DNA of 37,766 nt from Glutamicibacter nicotianae (lineage in GTDB: Bacteria > Actinomycetota > Actinomycetes > Actinomycetales > Micrococcaceae), in NCBI RefSeq assembly GCF_006539525.1, contig NZ_BJNE01000022.1, positions 1 to 37,766 on the forward strand. The letters run 5' to 3'. Positions 15,214 to 22,767 of the stretch are shown here, one piece after another. The notes under the pieces are model-generated. The model was not told the DNA's origin. It worked only from the letters and a program-made list of their open reading frames with translations, and did no database searches. Within the stretch, counting starts at the first letter, position 1. Each line of letters starts with the position of its first letter. The position numbers were made by a program, and so were the translations under genes.

Positions 15214-17229
15214 GTGAACAGCGAGAAAGCAGCACCAAAGAACGAGTTCAGCCTGGTCCTGGTTGGGGCAGGCCCGCGCGGCACCAGCGTGGTTGAACGA
15301 CTCGCCAATTTGGCGTTGAACCTCCCGGAACAAGGCACCGTCCTGAAAGTGACGGTTTTCGACCCATTCACTCCGGGTTCGGGCCACGTGTGGAACCCGA
15401 AGCAGTCCCAGAATTTCCTGATGAACACCCCGTCGTCATTTCCGACGGTTGCCCCCGAACGGGAAGGCGCTGAACCGGGGCTGAGCTTTCGCCAGTTCGT
15501 GGAGCTTCGCGGCGACGGAAGAAAACTCACCGACGAGCACGCCAAGCTGATCGAGCGGATTGAACCCGGGACCTATCCCTCACGCGCAATCTACGGCGAG
15601 TACCTTGAGCATGTCTATGACCGCAGCGCCTCCATTCTCGCCGCCCACGAGAATTTCAGCATCCAGCATGTTGCCGCAGAAGTGATCGCTGTCCGCCCCG
15701 TAGGCAACGCCTACCAGGTCGATTTCAGCAGTGCCCAGGACAGTGCTGAAACCCGTCAGCTCGACGCCGACGCCGTGGTGCTGGCCCTGGGCCACCAGCC
15801 GGCTGAGCTGAACCCGTGGCAGAAGCAGCTCGAGGAAGCAGCCGCGCAGGCAGGGGCGACCTACATGCCGCCGAACGTCCCTGCAGACCTCGACTATTCC
15901 CGCTTCAAGGAAGGCCAGCCGGCATTGATCCGCGGGTTGGGGTTGAATTTCTTCGACGGCATGGCCGAGCTGACAGCGGGCCGTGGCGGAATCTTCCGCG
16001 AGTCCAGCACCGAGCCGGGGCACCGCCTTGAATACATTGCCTCAGGTCGGGAGCCGGCACTGATCGTGGCTTCGCGGCGAGGAACCCCGTACTGGGGCAA
16101 ACCAGTGGTGGACCAGTTCATTCCAGATGAAATCGAGCTTCGCTACTTCGACGCGCCGGAACTGATTGGACGCCTCGCCGAAGCCCGCGCCACCAATCCT
16201 GCCGCGTCCTTGGTGTTCTCACGCCATATTTGGCCGAAACTGCATCGCGACATCCTGTTCGCCTACTACAGCAGCTGTGCCCGCGTGCATGGCGCCCCTG
16301 ATGGCTTAGGCGAGCGCGAGTTCGTTGAGCGGCTCGAAGCGATTCTCTCTGCCGAGCATCATGAAGGAAGCCAGGTGTGGCTTGGCGAACTGCGCAAATT
16401 CATCGAGCAGTTCCCGCAGCTGCAGTGGCTCGACGTTCCAAAGCTGGCCAAGCCATTCGAGGAAGTCGGATTCAACTCCGATGAGCAGTACCAGCAGAGC
16501 GTACGCGACTACCTCGTCGACAATGCCCGGCACAGCACCGGTGGACTTGACGACCCGTTGTCCTGCGCGATCATGACGATGAATGCCGGGCGCATGCTGA
16601 TCAAGGAATTGATCGCTTCGGGCGTGATCGACGAGCAGTCGCGCATCGAGGAAATCCAGGCGCACTTCGAGCCATTGGTCGAAGGGTTGTCATCCGGTCC
16701 ACCGCTGGAACGCATTGAGCAGCTGCTGGCGCTGTCGCGTGCGGGAATCGTCTCCTTCGTCGGCCCGGATCCGGAGTTCGGCTTCGATGAGGTGTCGGAG
16801 CGGTTCACGGCATCCTCGCCGTGGGTCGATGCGGAGGTGCACACCGCGAAGACCATGTGCGAGGCGATGATGCCGAGCAACCGCGTCTTGCAGAATAGCT
16901 CTGCGCTGATCAAGCAGCTGTTGGGTGATCATGTGGCGCGCGTGCACAGGTGGAAGAATGCGGAAGGCGAAAGCCTGCCCGGATCTGGTTTCGACGTGGT
17001 TGGCGAGCCATACCGTCTGGTCAACAGCGAGGGACTGGCGCACCGTGGGCTGTTTGTGCTGGGATTGCAATTGTCATCTGCGCAGTGGGGAACGGCAATT
17101 GCCGCCCAAGCTGGCGACCTGCGCAGGCCTGCGGCCCGGACCTTGCACGACGCGGCCAACGTGGTGAACGAAGTGGCGCGTCTAGCGGGGCTGAACGGCA
17201 ACGGAGGGTTGAGCGCAGAACAGGATTAA
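15214..17229 (+). CDS. FAD/NAD(P)-binding protein (NAD_binding_9 type)
   Basis: This is a 671-aa protein with an N-terminal Rossmann dinucleotide site LVLVGAGPRGTSVVERL (residues 14-30, GxGxxG as GAGPRG) followed by the FDPFTPGSGHVWNP and NFLMNTPSS segments found in the FAD-NAD(P)-binding family PF13454. ALGHQPAEL near residue 193 is a second flavoprotein-like motif. The exact reaction is not known for most members. The C-terminal 200 residues (GLFVLGLQLSSAQWGTAIAAQ) look like the closing flavin-binding part. The start is GTG 15214; TAACCT (15202-15207) ends 6 nt before it. It shares a 56-bp divergent promoter region with the prolyl oligopeptidase gene. Confidence 0.85.
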   Translation: MNSEKAAPKNEFSLVLVGAGPRGTSVVERLANLALNLPEQGTVLKVTVFDPFTPGSGHVWNPKQSQNFLMNTPSSFPTVAPEREGAEPGLSFRQFVELRGDGRKLTDEHAKLIERIEPGTYPSRAIYGEYLEHVYDRSASILAAHENFSIQHVAAEVIAVRPVGNAYQVDFSSAQDSAETRQLDADAVVLALGHQPAELNPWQKQLEEAAAQAGATYMPPNVPADLDYSRFKEGQPALIRGLGLNFFDGMAELTAGRGGIFRESSTEPGHRLEYIASGREPALIVASRRGTPYWGKPVVDQFIPDEIELRYFDAPELIGRLAEARATNPAASLVFSRHIWPKLHRDILFAYYSSCARVHGAPDGLGEREFVERLEAILSAEHHEGSQVWLGELRKFIEQFPQLQWLDVPKLAKPFEEVGFNSDEQYQQSVRDYLVDNARHSTGGLDDPLSCAIMTMNAGRMLIKELIASGVIDEQSRIEEIQAHFEPLVEGLSSGPPLERIEQLLALSRAGIVSFVGPDPEFGFDEVSERFTASSPWVDAEVHTAKTMCEAMMPSNRVLQNSSALIKQLLGDHVARVHRWKNAEGESLPGSGFDVVGEPYRLVNSEGLAHRGLFVLGLQLSSAQWGTAIAAQAGDLRRPAARTLHDAANVVNEVARLAGLNGNGGLSAEQD

Positions 17230-17233
17230 GCAG

Positions 17234-17267
17234 TTTGGCGGGCTGATCCGAAGATCAGCCCGCCAAA
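17234..17267. terminator. Bidirectional terminator, FAD protein / tRNA-Ser(TGA)
   Basis: A 15-bp stem (17234-17248 with 17253-17267, CGAA loop) lies between convergent genes, 5 nt after the coding stop. Its arms include TTTGG/CCAAA, but U tracts on both sides are short. Confidence 0.85.
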
Positions 17268-17277
17268 TCTTAGAACG

Positions 17278-17365
17278 CGGATGGTATGGGATTTGAACCC
17301 ATGAGACGGGGTTGCCGCCTACTGGTTTTCAAGACCAGCTCCTTCGGCCGCTCGGACAACCATCC
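17278..17365 (-). tRNA. tRNA-Ser(TGA)
   Basis: The 88-nt class II tRNA has acceptor GGATGGT/ACCATCC, anticodon loop CTTGAAA (anticodon TGA), a long variable arm and discriminator G. CCA is not encoded, unlike the tRNA-Ser(GCT) 4.3 kb away. Confidence 0.96.
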
Positions 17366-17375
17366 AACCCGAAAA

Positions 17376-17382
17376 AGTATAC
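17376..17382. promoter_or_regulatory. Shared -10 element, tRNA-Ser(TGA) / quinone oxidoreductase
   Basis: The palindrome GTATAC (17377-17382) gives TATACT on the minus strand, 10 nt before the tRNA 5' end, and TATACG on the plus strand before the quinone oxidoreductase gene. No good -35 box is visible on either strand. Confidence 0.4.
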
Positions 17383-17415
17383 GGCATGAACCCCGCTCGA
17401 AAGGAATTGAAGACC

Positions 17416-18405
17416 ATGAACGACGTTATGAACGCCTATATCTACAACGGTGCCGGTGGGTCAGAAGTCCTCGAGCTGGTGCAACGGCCAATTCCGGTCG
17501 CTACGGCGGGAGAAGTGCTGGTCAAAGTCGAGGCGTTCGGCCTGAACCGCGCGGATGTGCAGCAGCGCAAGGGCGTGTATCCGCCACCTCCCGGGGCCAG
17601 CGACATCCCTGGGCTGGAAGTGGCCGGCACCATCGCGGGCATCGGTGAAGGCGTCAGCGGATGGAAACCGGGAACGCGTGTTGCAGCCCTGCTCGCTGGC
17701 GGCGGGTATGCGCAGTACGTCAATGTTCCGGCAGAGCTGCTCATCGAAATCCCCGGGTCGGTATCGACCATCGACGCCGCAGGGTTGCCGGAAGTCGCTG
17801 CCACGGTGGTTTCCAATCTCTTCATCGAAGGCGGACTGGGACAGGGGCAGACGCTATTGATCCATGGCGGTGCCGGCGGCATCGGCTCCATGGCCATACA
17901 GCTCGCGAAGGCCGCCGGGGCCCGCGTCATCGTCACCGCTTCGTCGGCAGAAAAATTGGACTACTGCCGTGCGCTCGGCGCCGATGAAGGGATCAACTAC
18001 CGCGAAGAGGATTTTTCTGCCCGCATCAAGGAATTGACCGATGGCAGGGGCGTTGACCTGATCCTGGATGTTGTCGGCGCCAAGTACCTGGGGGAGAACG
18101 TCAAGGCGCTCGCCGTCGGCGGGCGGATGGTAGTCATCGGTTTGCAAGGCGGTGCCAAGGCGGAACTGAATTTGGGCCTGCTGATGAACAAGCGGGCGCG
18201 GATCATCGGCACGACTTTGCGTTCCCGCCCGCTGGGCGAAAAGGCGGAAATCGTTCGCCAGACCACCACCAAGGTGCTGCCGCTGCTGGAACAGGGAAAA
18301 CTGGCCCTGAACGTCACCAAGACGATGGACTTCGCGGAGCTGGCCGCCGCCCATGAATACTTTGATTCGGGCGAACACACCGGAAAAGTTGTCATAAAGG
18401 TTTAA
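17416..18405 (+). CDS. Zinc-free NAD(P)H:quinone oxidoreductase (MDR family)
   Basis: The 329-aa medium-chain reductase has the N-terminal catalytic domain with the family segment GLNRADVQQRKGVYPPPPG and the nucleotide-binding stretch HGGAGGIG (150-157) followed by AIQLAKAAGARVIVTASS. The cysteines that bind structural zinc in alcohol dehydrogenases are absent, as expected for the quinone oxidoreductase (PIG3/QOR-like) branch that reduces quinones with NADPH. I chose ATG 17416, which has AAAGGAA about 10 nt upstream; ATG 17386 and ATG 17428 are also in frame. No terminator is visible before cstA. Confidence 0.9.
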   Translation: MNDVMNAYIYNGAGGSEVLELVQRPIPVATAGEVLVKVEAFGLNRADVQQRKGVYPPPPGASDIPGLEVAGTIAGIGEGVSGWKPGTRVAALLAGGGYAQYVNVPAELLIEIPGSVSTIDAAGLPEVAATVVSNLFIEGGLGQGQTLLIHGGAGGIGSMAIQLAKAAGARVIVTASSAEKLDYCRALGADEGINYREEDFSARIKELTDGRGVDLILDVVGAKYLGENVKALAVGGRMVVIGLQGGAKAELNLGLLMNKRARIIGTTLRSRPLGEKAEIVRQTTTKVLPLLEQGKLALNVTKTMDFAELAAAHEYFDSGEHTGKVVIKV

Positions 18406-18422
18406 TGCAACGGGGGAACCGG

Positions 18423-18451
18423 TTGTAAGGTGACTGCGTAGTCATTAAAAA
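18423..18451 (+). promoter_or_regulatory. cstA promoter with an inverted repeat in the spacer
   Basis: TTGTAA (18423-18428) and TAAAAA (18446-18451) are 17 bp apart. The spacer contains TGACT-GCGT-AGTCA (18431-18444), a dyad placed where a bound protein would block polymerase. More GTGAC/GTCAC half-sites follow near 18453 and 18475. Confidence 0.5.
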
Positions 18452-18516
18452 CGTGACTTGTTTAATAACCACTGGTCACTCACATCACTTGCACCGTTCC
18501 TAGGAGGTTGCTCAAA

Positions 18517-20751
18517 TTGAGGACCCAAAATACCTTGCCACCAGCGGGTGTCGATCCTGAGGTTGCCGAACGCGAAGAAAAGCGCTGGACTCCGGCCAAG
18601 ATCGGCATCTGGGTTGCCATTGCACTGGTCGGCGGCATCGCATGGTCGATCCTCGCCTTCTCGCGCGGGGAAACCATCAATGCCATCTGGTTCGTCTTTG
18701 CCGCTGTCGCGACCTACCTGATTGCCTACCGCTTCTATTCGAAGTTCATCGAGCGCAAGATCGCCAAGCCGGATGATTTCCGCGCTACCCCGGCCGAATC
18801 GGTCAATAACGGCCGCGACTTCGTACCCACCGACCGCCGGGTCCTCTTCGGCCACCACTTCGCGGCCATCGCCGGCGCCGGTCCGCTGGTTGGCCCGATC
18901 CTCGCAGCCCAGATGGGCTACCTGCCCGGAACCATCTGGATCATCGTGGGCGTGGTGCTGGCCGGTGCGGTCCAGGACTACCTGGTCATGTTCTTCTCCA
19001 TGCGCCGCGGTGGACGCTCGCTGGGCCAGATGGCTCGCGAGGAACTGGGCTTGATCGGCGGCACCGCCGCGTTGATCGCCACCCTGACCATCATGATCAT
19101 CATTACCGCCATCTTGGCGCTGGTGGTCGTCAATGCGCTGGGCGAGTCCGCTTGGGGCGTCTATTCGGTGGGCCTGACTATACCTATCGCTCTGTTCATG
19201 GGCATCTACCTGCGGTTCATCCGCCCGGGCAAGGTCCTGGAAATCTCCGTCATCGGCTTCGTGCTGCTGATGTTCGCGATCATCTCCGGCCGCTGGATTG
19301 CCGAATCCGCGTGGGGTGCCGAGTTCTTCCACCTGGAGCGCACCACCATCGCCTGGGCGATCATCATCTACGGCATCATCGCCGCGGTGCTTCCGGTCTG
19401 GTTGCTGCTCGCTCCGCGCGACTACCTGTCGACCTTCATGAAGATCGGCGTCATCGCCCTGCTGGCCGTGGCGATCATCGTTGTCCGCCCGGAAATCGAT
19501 GTTCCTGCCTTCTCCGAGTTCGCCGGACGAGCTGATGGCCCGGTCGTGGCCGGGCATATCTTCCCGTTCCTGTTCGTGACCATCGCCTGCGGCGCGCTCT
19601 CCGGCTTCCACGCCCTGATTTCCTCTGGTACCACCCCGAAGCTGGTCGAGAAGGAAAAGCAGACCCGCTTCCTGGGCTACGGCGGCATGCTGATGGAATC
19701 CATGGTGGCCATCATGGCGCTGGTTGCAGCGATCTCCATCGACCGCGGCATCTACTTCGCGATGAACTCCTCGGCTGCCGCCACCGGCGGTACGGTGGAA
19801 ACCGCCGCGGTGTTCGTGAACTCGCTGGGCTTGGCCGGCGTCAGCCTGGATCCGAACCAGCTGACCGAACTGGCTAATAACGTCGGCGAGAACTCGGTGG
19901 TCTCGCGTACCGGTGGCGCACCGACGCTGGCTGTGGGCATTGCGCACATCATGCACCAGTGGTTCGGCGGCACCGCGATGATGGGCTTCTGGTACCACTT
20001 CGCGATCATGTTCGAAGCGCTGTTCATCCTGACCGCGGTTGACGCCGGTACCCGTGTTGCACGCTTCATGCTGCAGGACACCATCGGCAACTTCATCCCG
20101 AAGTTCAAGGACACCTCGTGGCGTCCGGGCGTGTGGCTGTGCACGTTGATCATGGTCGCCGGCTGGGGCTACATCCTGATCCTCGGCGTAACCGATCCGC
20201 TGGGCGGCATCAACACCTTCTTCCCGCTGTTCGGCATCGCCAACCAGCTGCTGGCAGCGATTGCGCTGGCAGTGGTGATGACCATCATCGCCAAGCAGAA
20301 CAACTTCAAGTACCTGTGGGTTGTCGCCCTGCCGCTGGCCTTCACCGTGGTGATCACTTTCGTGGCCAGCTGGCAGAAGATCTTCTCCGCAGACACCAAG
20401 GTCGGCTACTTCGCGAACCACAACGCCTACAAGGAAGCGTTGGCCAATGGCGAGACTTCCCTCGGCTCGGCGGGCAGCGTTGAAGCAATGGAGGCCGTGG
20501 TGCGCAACACCGGTGTCCAGGGCTGGCTGTCCGTGGTCTTCCTGCTGCTGACCGCGATCGTGCTGGTCTCGGCTGTCGTCGCAACCATCAAGGCCAAGCG
20601 CAACGGCGGCGGCACCAGCACCGAGGATGCGGCCGTGCCATCGAAGATGTACGCACCTGCCGGCTTGATCTCGTCGCCTGCTGAAAAGGAGCTTGAAAAG
20701 GCCTGGAAGCAGGTCCCTGCCGAAGCCCAAGTCCAGCGCGGCGGCCACTAG
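18517..20751 (+). CDS. cstA: Carbon starvation protein CstA (pyruvate/peptide transporter)
   Basis: This 744-aa polytopic membrane protein belongs to the CstA family, which imports pyruvate and possibly peptides when preferred carbon is scarce. More than a dozen hydrophobic segments run from residue 35 to 690. The conserved central region FGHHFAAIAGAGPLVGP is present, as is the AAQMGYLPG that follows. The start is decided by the ribosome binding site: AGGAGG at 18502-18507 is 9 nt before TTG 18517, whereas the in-frame TTG at 18508 abuts it. A TTG start under a perfect Shine-Dalgarno is unusual. The YbdD/YjiX-type gene follows 2 nt after the stop. Confidence 0.95.
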   Translation: MRTQNTLPPAGVDPEVAEREEKRWTPAKIGIWVAIALVGGIAWSILAFSRGETINAIWFVFAAVATYLIAYRFYSKFIERKIAKPDDFRATPAESVNNGRDFVPTDRRVLFGHHFAAIAGAGPLVGPILAAQMGYLPGTIWIIVGVVLAGAVQDYLVMFFSMRRGGRSLGQMAREELGLIGGTAALIATLTIMIIITAILALVVVNALGESAWGVYSVGLTIPIALFMGIYLRFIRPGKVLEISVIGFVLLMFAIISGRWIAESAWGAEFFHLERTTIAWAIIIYGIIAAVLPVWLLLAPRDYLSTFMKIGVIALLAVAIIVVRPEIDVPAFSEFAGRADGPVVAGHIFPFLFVTIACGALSGFHALISSGTTPKLVEKEKQTRFLGYGGMLMESMVAIMALVAAISIDRGIYFAMNSSAAATGGTVETAAVFVNSLGLAGVSLDPNQLTELANNVGENSVVSRTGGAPTLAVGIAHIMHQWFGGTAMMGFWYHFAIMFEALFILTAVDAGTRVARFMLQDTIGNFIPKFKDTSWRPGVWLCTLIMVAGWGYILILGVTDPLGGINTFFPLFGIANQLLAAIALAVVMTIIAKQNNFKYLWVVALPLAFTVVITFVASWQKIFSADTKVGYFANHNAYKEALANGETSLGSAGSVEAMEAVVRNTGVQGWLSVVFLLLTAIVLVSAVVATIKAKRNGGGTSTEDAAVPSKMYAPAGLISSPAEKELEKAWKQVPAEAQVQRGGH

Positions 20752-20753
20752 CC

Positions 20754-20945
20754 ATGGCTACGCTTTTGGAACGCCTGGGGCAAGCCAAGAAGTTTGTCGA
20801 CGGAGTGCTCGGTGCCGACAAGTACCAGCACTACCTGGAACACCACGAACGCAATCATCCCGGCGCCAAGCCGATGACCGAGCGTGAGTTCTGGAAGGAC
20901 TACACCGACTGGCAGGAAAAGAACCCCGAGGGGCGTTGCTGCTGA
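20754..20945 (+). CDS. YbdD/YjiX family small protein (DUF466)
   Basis: This 63-aa protein matches the short family that follows cstA-type genes in many bacteria: KFVDGVLGADKYQHYLEHHERNHPGAKPMTEREFWKDY is the conserved core, written here as the segment from residues 13 to 50. It ends in GRCC. It starts 2 nt after the cstA stop, so the two are translationally linked. In Enterobacteria such proteins are needed with CstA/BtsT for pyruvate uptake; the same partnership is inferred here. Confidence 0.92.
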   Translation: MATLLERLGQAKKFVDGVLGADKYQHYLEHHERNHPGAKPMTEREFWKDYTDWQEKNPEGRCC

Positions 20946-21050
20946 ACCCGACTGGTTTCGTTTTATGTCGACTGCGTTGCCGGGAACACTGCGGTGATCC
21001 CGGTAGGCTAGAACCAGTAATCCATCGGAAACCACCGGCAGAGAAGTGTA

Positions 21051-21500
21051 ATGGCGTTCTTTTCACGACTGCGCGCTGAGCGTGCTGCTACTCGCGAACT
21101 CGGCGAGGGCGTCTGGCGTCGCGCACATGACCGTTTCCAGCGGTCATTGGACCGGGTCTTCCAGGTGGTTGAAGGCATCACTGATGTCCAGGTGTACAAC
21201 GAGCTCGTCAAGGAAGCCAACGAGATGGCAGTGCTCCTGCCGACCGTGCGCCAGCTATGCTGCGCGGCGCAGCGGATCACCCCGAGCAATGACGACACGA
21301 TCCCGCAGCTGACCTCGGCGGCGCACCGTTCGCTGACCAAGGCGGCCAACGATTTGGCGACGACCGCACAGGTGATCGCGATGATGCGGATGCAGGCGGA
21401 AGCCGGCCGGCCGATCGACATCGAGGCGGTGCGCCATCGGGCCAAGCTGGTGGAAGAAGACGTCAGCCGGGCCGCGCAAAATCTCGCTTCCAGCGAATAA
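21051..21500 (+). CDS. Conserved hypothetical helical protein
   Basis: This 149-aa protein is predicted to be nearly all helical and soluble, with a basic N-terminus (FFSRLRAERAATRELGEGVWRRAHDRF) and amphipathic repeats throughout. I recognise no catalytic motif; the two adjacent cysteines (LCCAAQR, about residues 68-69) are the only ones. The start ATG 21051 has AGAGAAG 5-10 nt upstream. It sits between the cstA operon and an aldo/keto reductase gene with its own gaps, so the neighbourhood gives no functional hint. It resembles small conserved actinobacterial proteins of unknown function. Confidence 0.7.
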   Translation: MAFFSRLRAERAATRELGEGVWRRAHDRFQRSLDRVFQVVEGITDVQVYNELVKEANEMAVLLPTVRQLCCAAQRITPSNDDTIPQLTSAAHRSLTKAANDLATTAQVIAMMRMQAEAGRPIDIEAVRHRAKLVEEDVSRAAQNLASSE

Positions 21501-21568
21501 TTGGGTTTTCCCGATCGCTGGCGTGGTTTTTCGCCGTGCCGCACGCATCGGTGAACTAAATTAGTTGC

Positions 21569-22411
21569 ATGACCCAAACAATCCCTGAACTGAAGTTCCT
21601 TGACGGAAACACCATCGACCAGCTTGGCTACGGCGTCTGGAAGGTCGCCGACGCCGACGCGGAAGTCGTCGTTGGCAAGGCCATCGACGCTGGCTACCGC
21701 CACATCGACACCGCGCGCATCTACGGAAACGAAGCTGGAGTCGGCCGTGCAGTTGCCGCCAGCAGCGTGCCGCGCGAAGAACTGTTCATCACCACCAAGG
21801 TCTGGAACTCGGACCAGGGTTATGAGAAGACCATGGCCGCAGCGGATGCTTCGCTTCAGCGCCTTGGCCTGGAGTACGTCGACCTGTACCTGATCCACTG
21901 GTTGCAGCCGAAGCGCGGCACCTACGTGGACACCTGGAAGGCGCTGATCCAGTTGCAGAAGGACGGCAAGGCCAAGTCCATTGGCGTTTGCAACTTCACC
22001 AAGGAAGCACTCGAAGAGCTTTACACCGAAACTGGAGTCCGCCCGGTCATCAACCAGGTTGAAACCCACCCGTACTTCCCCCAGACCGAGCTGCGCGCCT
22101 ACGAAGCCGAGCACGGCATCCTGCATGAGTCGTGGTCCCCGCTGGGCCACGGCGGTGAACTGCTGAGCGACCCAGTACTGGCGGACATCGCCAAGAAGCA
22201 TGGCGCATCGGCGGCGCAGGTAGTCATCGCCTGGCATCTGGCCCTAGGCAATGTCGTCATCCCGAAGTCGACCACCGAATCGCGCATCGTCGAGAACTTC
22301 GAATCATTGAATGTGAAGCTGGACAAAGAAGATCTGGCAGCCATCGCTACCCTGGATCGCGGCGCCGAAGGCCGCATCTCGGCTGACCCGGCCACCGCCG
22401 ACTTCGAATAG
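21569..22411 (+). CDS. Aldo/keto reductase
   Basis: The 280-aa protein is an NADPH-dependent aldo/keto reductase of the 2,5-diketo-D-gluconate reductase type. The catalytic tetrad Asp47, Tyr52, Lys77 and His110 lies in GYRHIDTARIYGNE, ITTKVWN and LYLIHW. The cofactor segment IPKSTTESRIVENF is near residue 230-245. The (beta/alpha)8 barrel length is normal. TAAATT (21557-21562) ends 6 nt before ATG and no Shine-Dalgarno is visible, which fits a leaderless mRNA. The physiological carbonyl substrate is unknown. Confidence 0.93.
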   Translation: MTQTIPELKFLDGNTIDQLGYGVWKVADADAEVVVGKAIDAGYRHIDTARIYGNEAGVGRAVAASSVPREELFITTKVWNSDQGYEKTMAAADASLQRLGLEYVDLYLIHWLQPKRGTYVDTWKALIQLQKDGKAKSIGVCNFTKEALEELYTETGVRPVINQVETHPYFPQTELRAYEAEHGILHESWSPLGHGGELLSDPVLADIAKKHGASAAQVVIAWHLALGNVVIPKSTTESRIVENFESLNVKLDKEDLAAIATLDRGAEGRISADPATADFE

Positions 22412-22425
22412 AACACCGACCCCAA

Positions 22426-22464
22426 GAACGGGCCCTTGGTTTCATCTGGAACCAGGGCCTGTTC
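22426..22464 (+). terminator. Terminator after the aldo/keto reductase
   Basis: A long stem (22426-22441 with 22450-22464) containing one bulge and one G-U pair lies 14 nt past the stop. The following GCATATCCC is not a proper U tract. Confidence 0.65.
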
Positions 22465-22562
22465 GCATATCCCAAGTTGTCGTTGGGGCATACATGGGAC
22501 GCGAATGAAGTCCGTGGGGTGCAAAGGCCGAACCCAGTTGGCAAGAACCGCTGAAGATGGCG

Positions 22563-22603
22563 AAAACCCCGGAACCACGAGTTGTTCGCGATTCCGGGGT
22601 TTT
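22563..22603 (-). terminator. Terminator of tRNA-Thr
   Basis: The 12-bp stem AAAACCCCGGAA/TTCCGGGGTTTT (22563-22574 with 22592-22603) has a 17-nt loop. The minus strand leaves the stem with TTTT, 8 nt past the tRNA. Confidence 0.88.
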
Positions 22604-22610
22604 CTTCACG

Positions 22611-22685
22611 TGGAGCCCCCTGCCGGATTTGAACCGGCGACCTGCTCTTTACGAGGGAGCTGCTCTACCCCTGAGCTAAGGAGGC
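22611..22685 (-). tRNA. tRNA-Thr(CGT)
   Basis: The 72-nt cloverleaf on the minus strand has acceptor GCCTCCT/AGGGGGC with one G-U pair, anticodon loop CTCGTAA (anticodon CGT), T loop TTCAAAT, discriminator T and encoded CCA (22613-22611). The last anticodon-stem pair (31-39) is a C-A mismatch. Confidence 0.93.
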
Positions 22686-22711
22686 CTGTGCCTGCAAACA
22701 GGCACCACGTC

Positions 22712-22741
22712 ACTTTATCCGAGGAATTGTCTGAACGTCAA
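22712..22741 (-). promoter_or_regulatory. Promoter of tRNA-Thr(CGT)
   Basis: On the minus strand TTGACG (22736-22741) is 18 bp before TAAAGT (22712-22717). The predicted leader contains the hairpin GTGCCTG-CAAA-CAGGCAC (22688-22705), 2 nt from the mature 5' end. Confidence 0.7.
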
Positions 22742-22767
22742 AACGGCGATGACATCATCAGGCCCAA

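Noticed and set aside
18445-20748. 767-codon open frame antisense to cstA
   Set aside because: Composition (Asp/His/Gln-rich runs) is what the reverse complement of a hydrophobic membrane gene gives, and there is no promoter or ribosome binding site.
20946-21050. Hairpin CCGGGA-N12-TCCCGG after the YbdD/YjiX gene
   Set aside because: The stem is only 6-7 bp with a long loop and no U tract, too weak to call a terminator.
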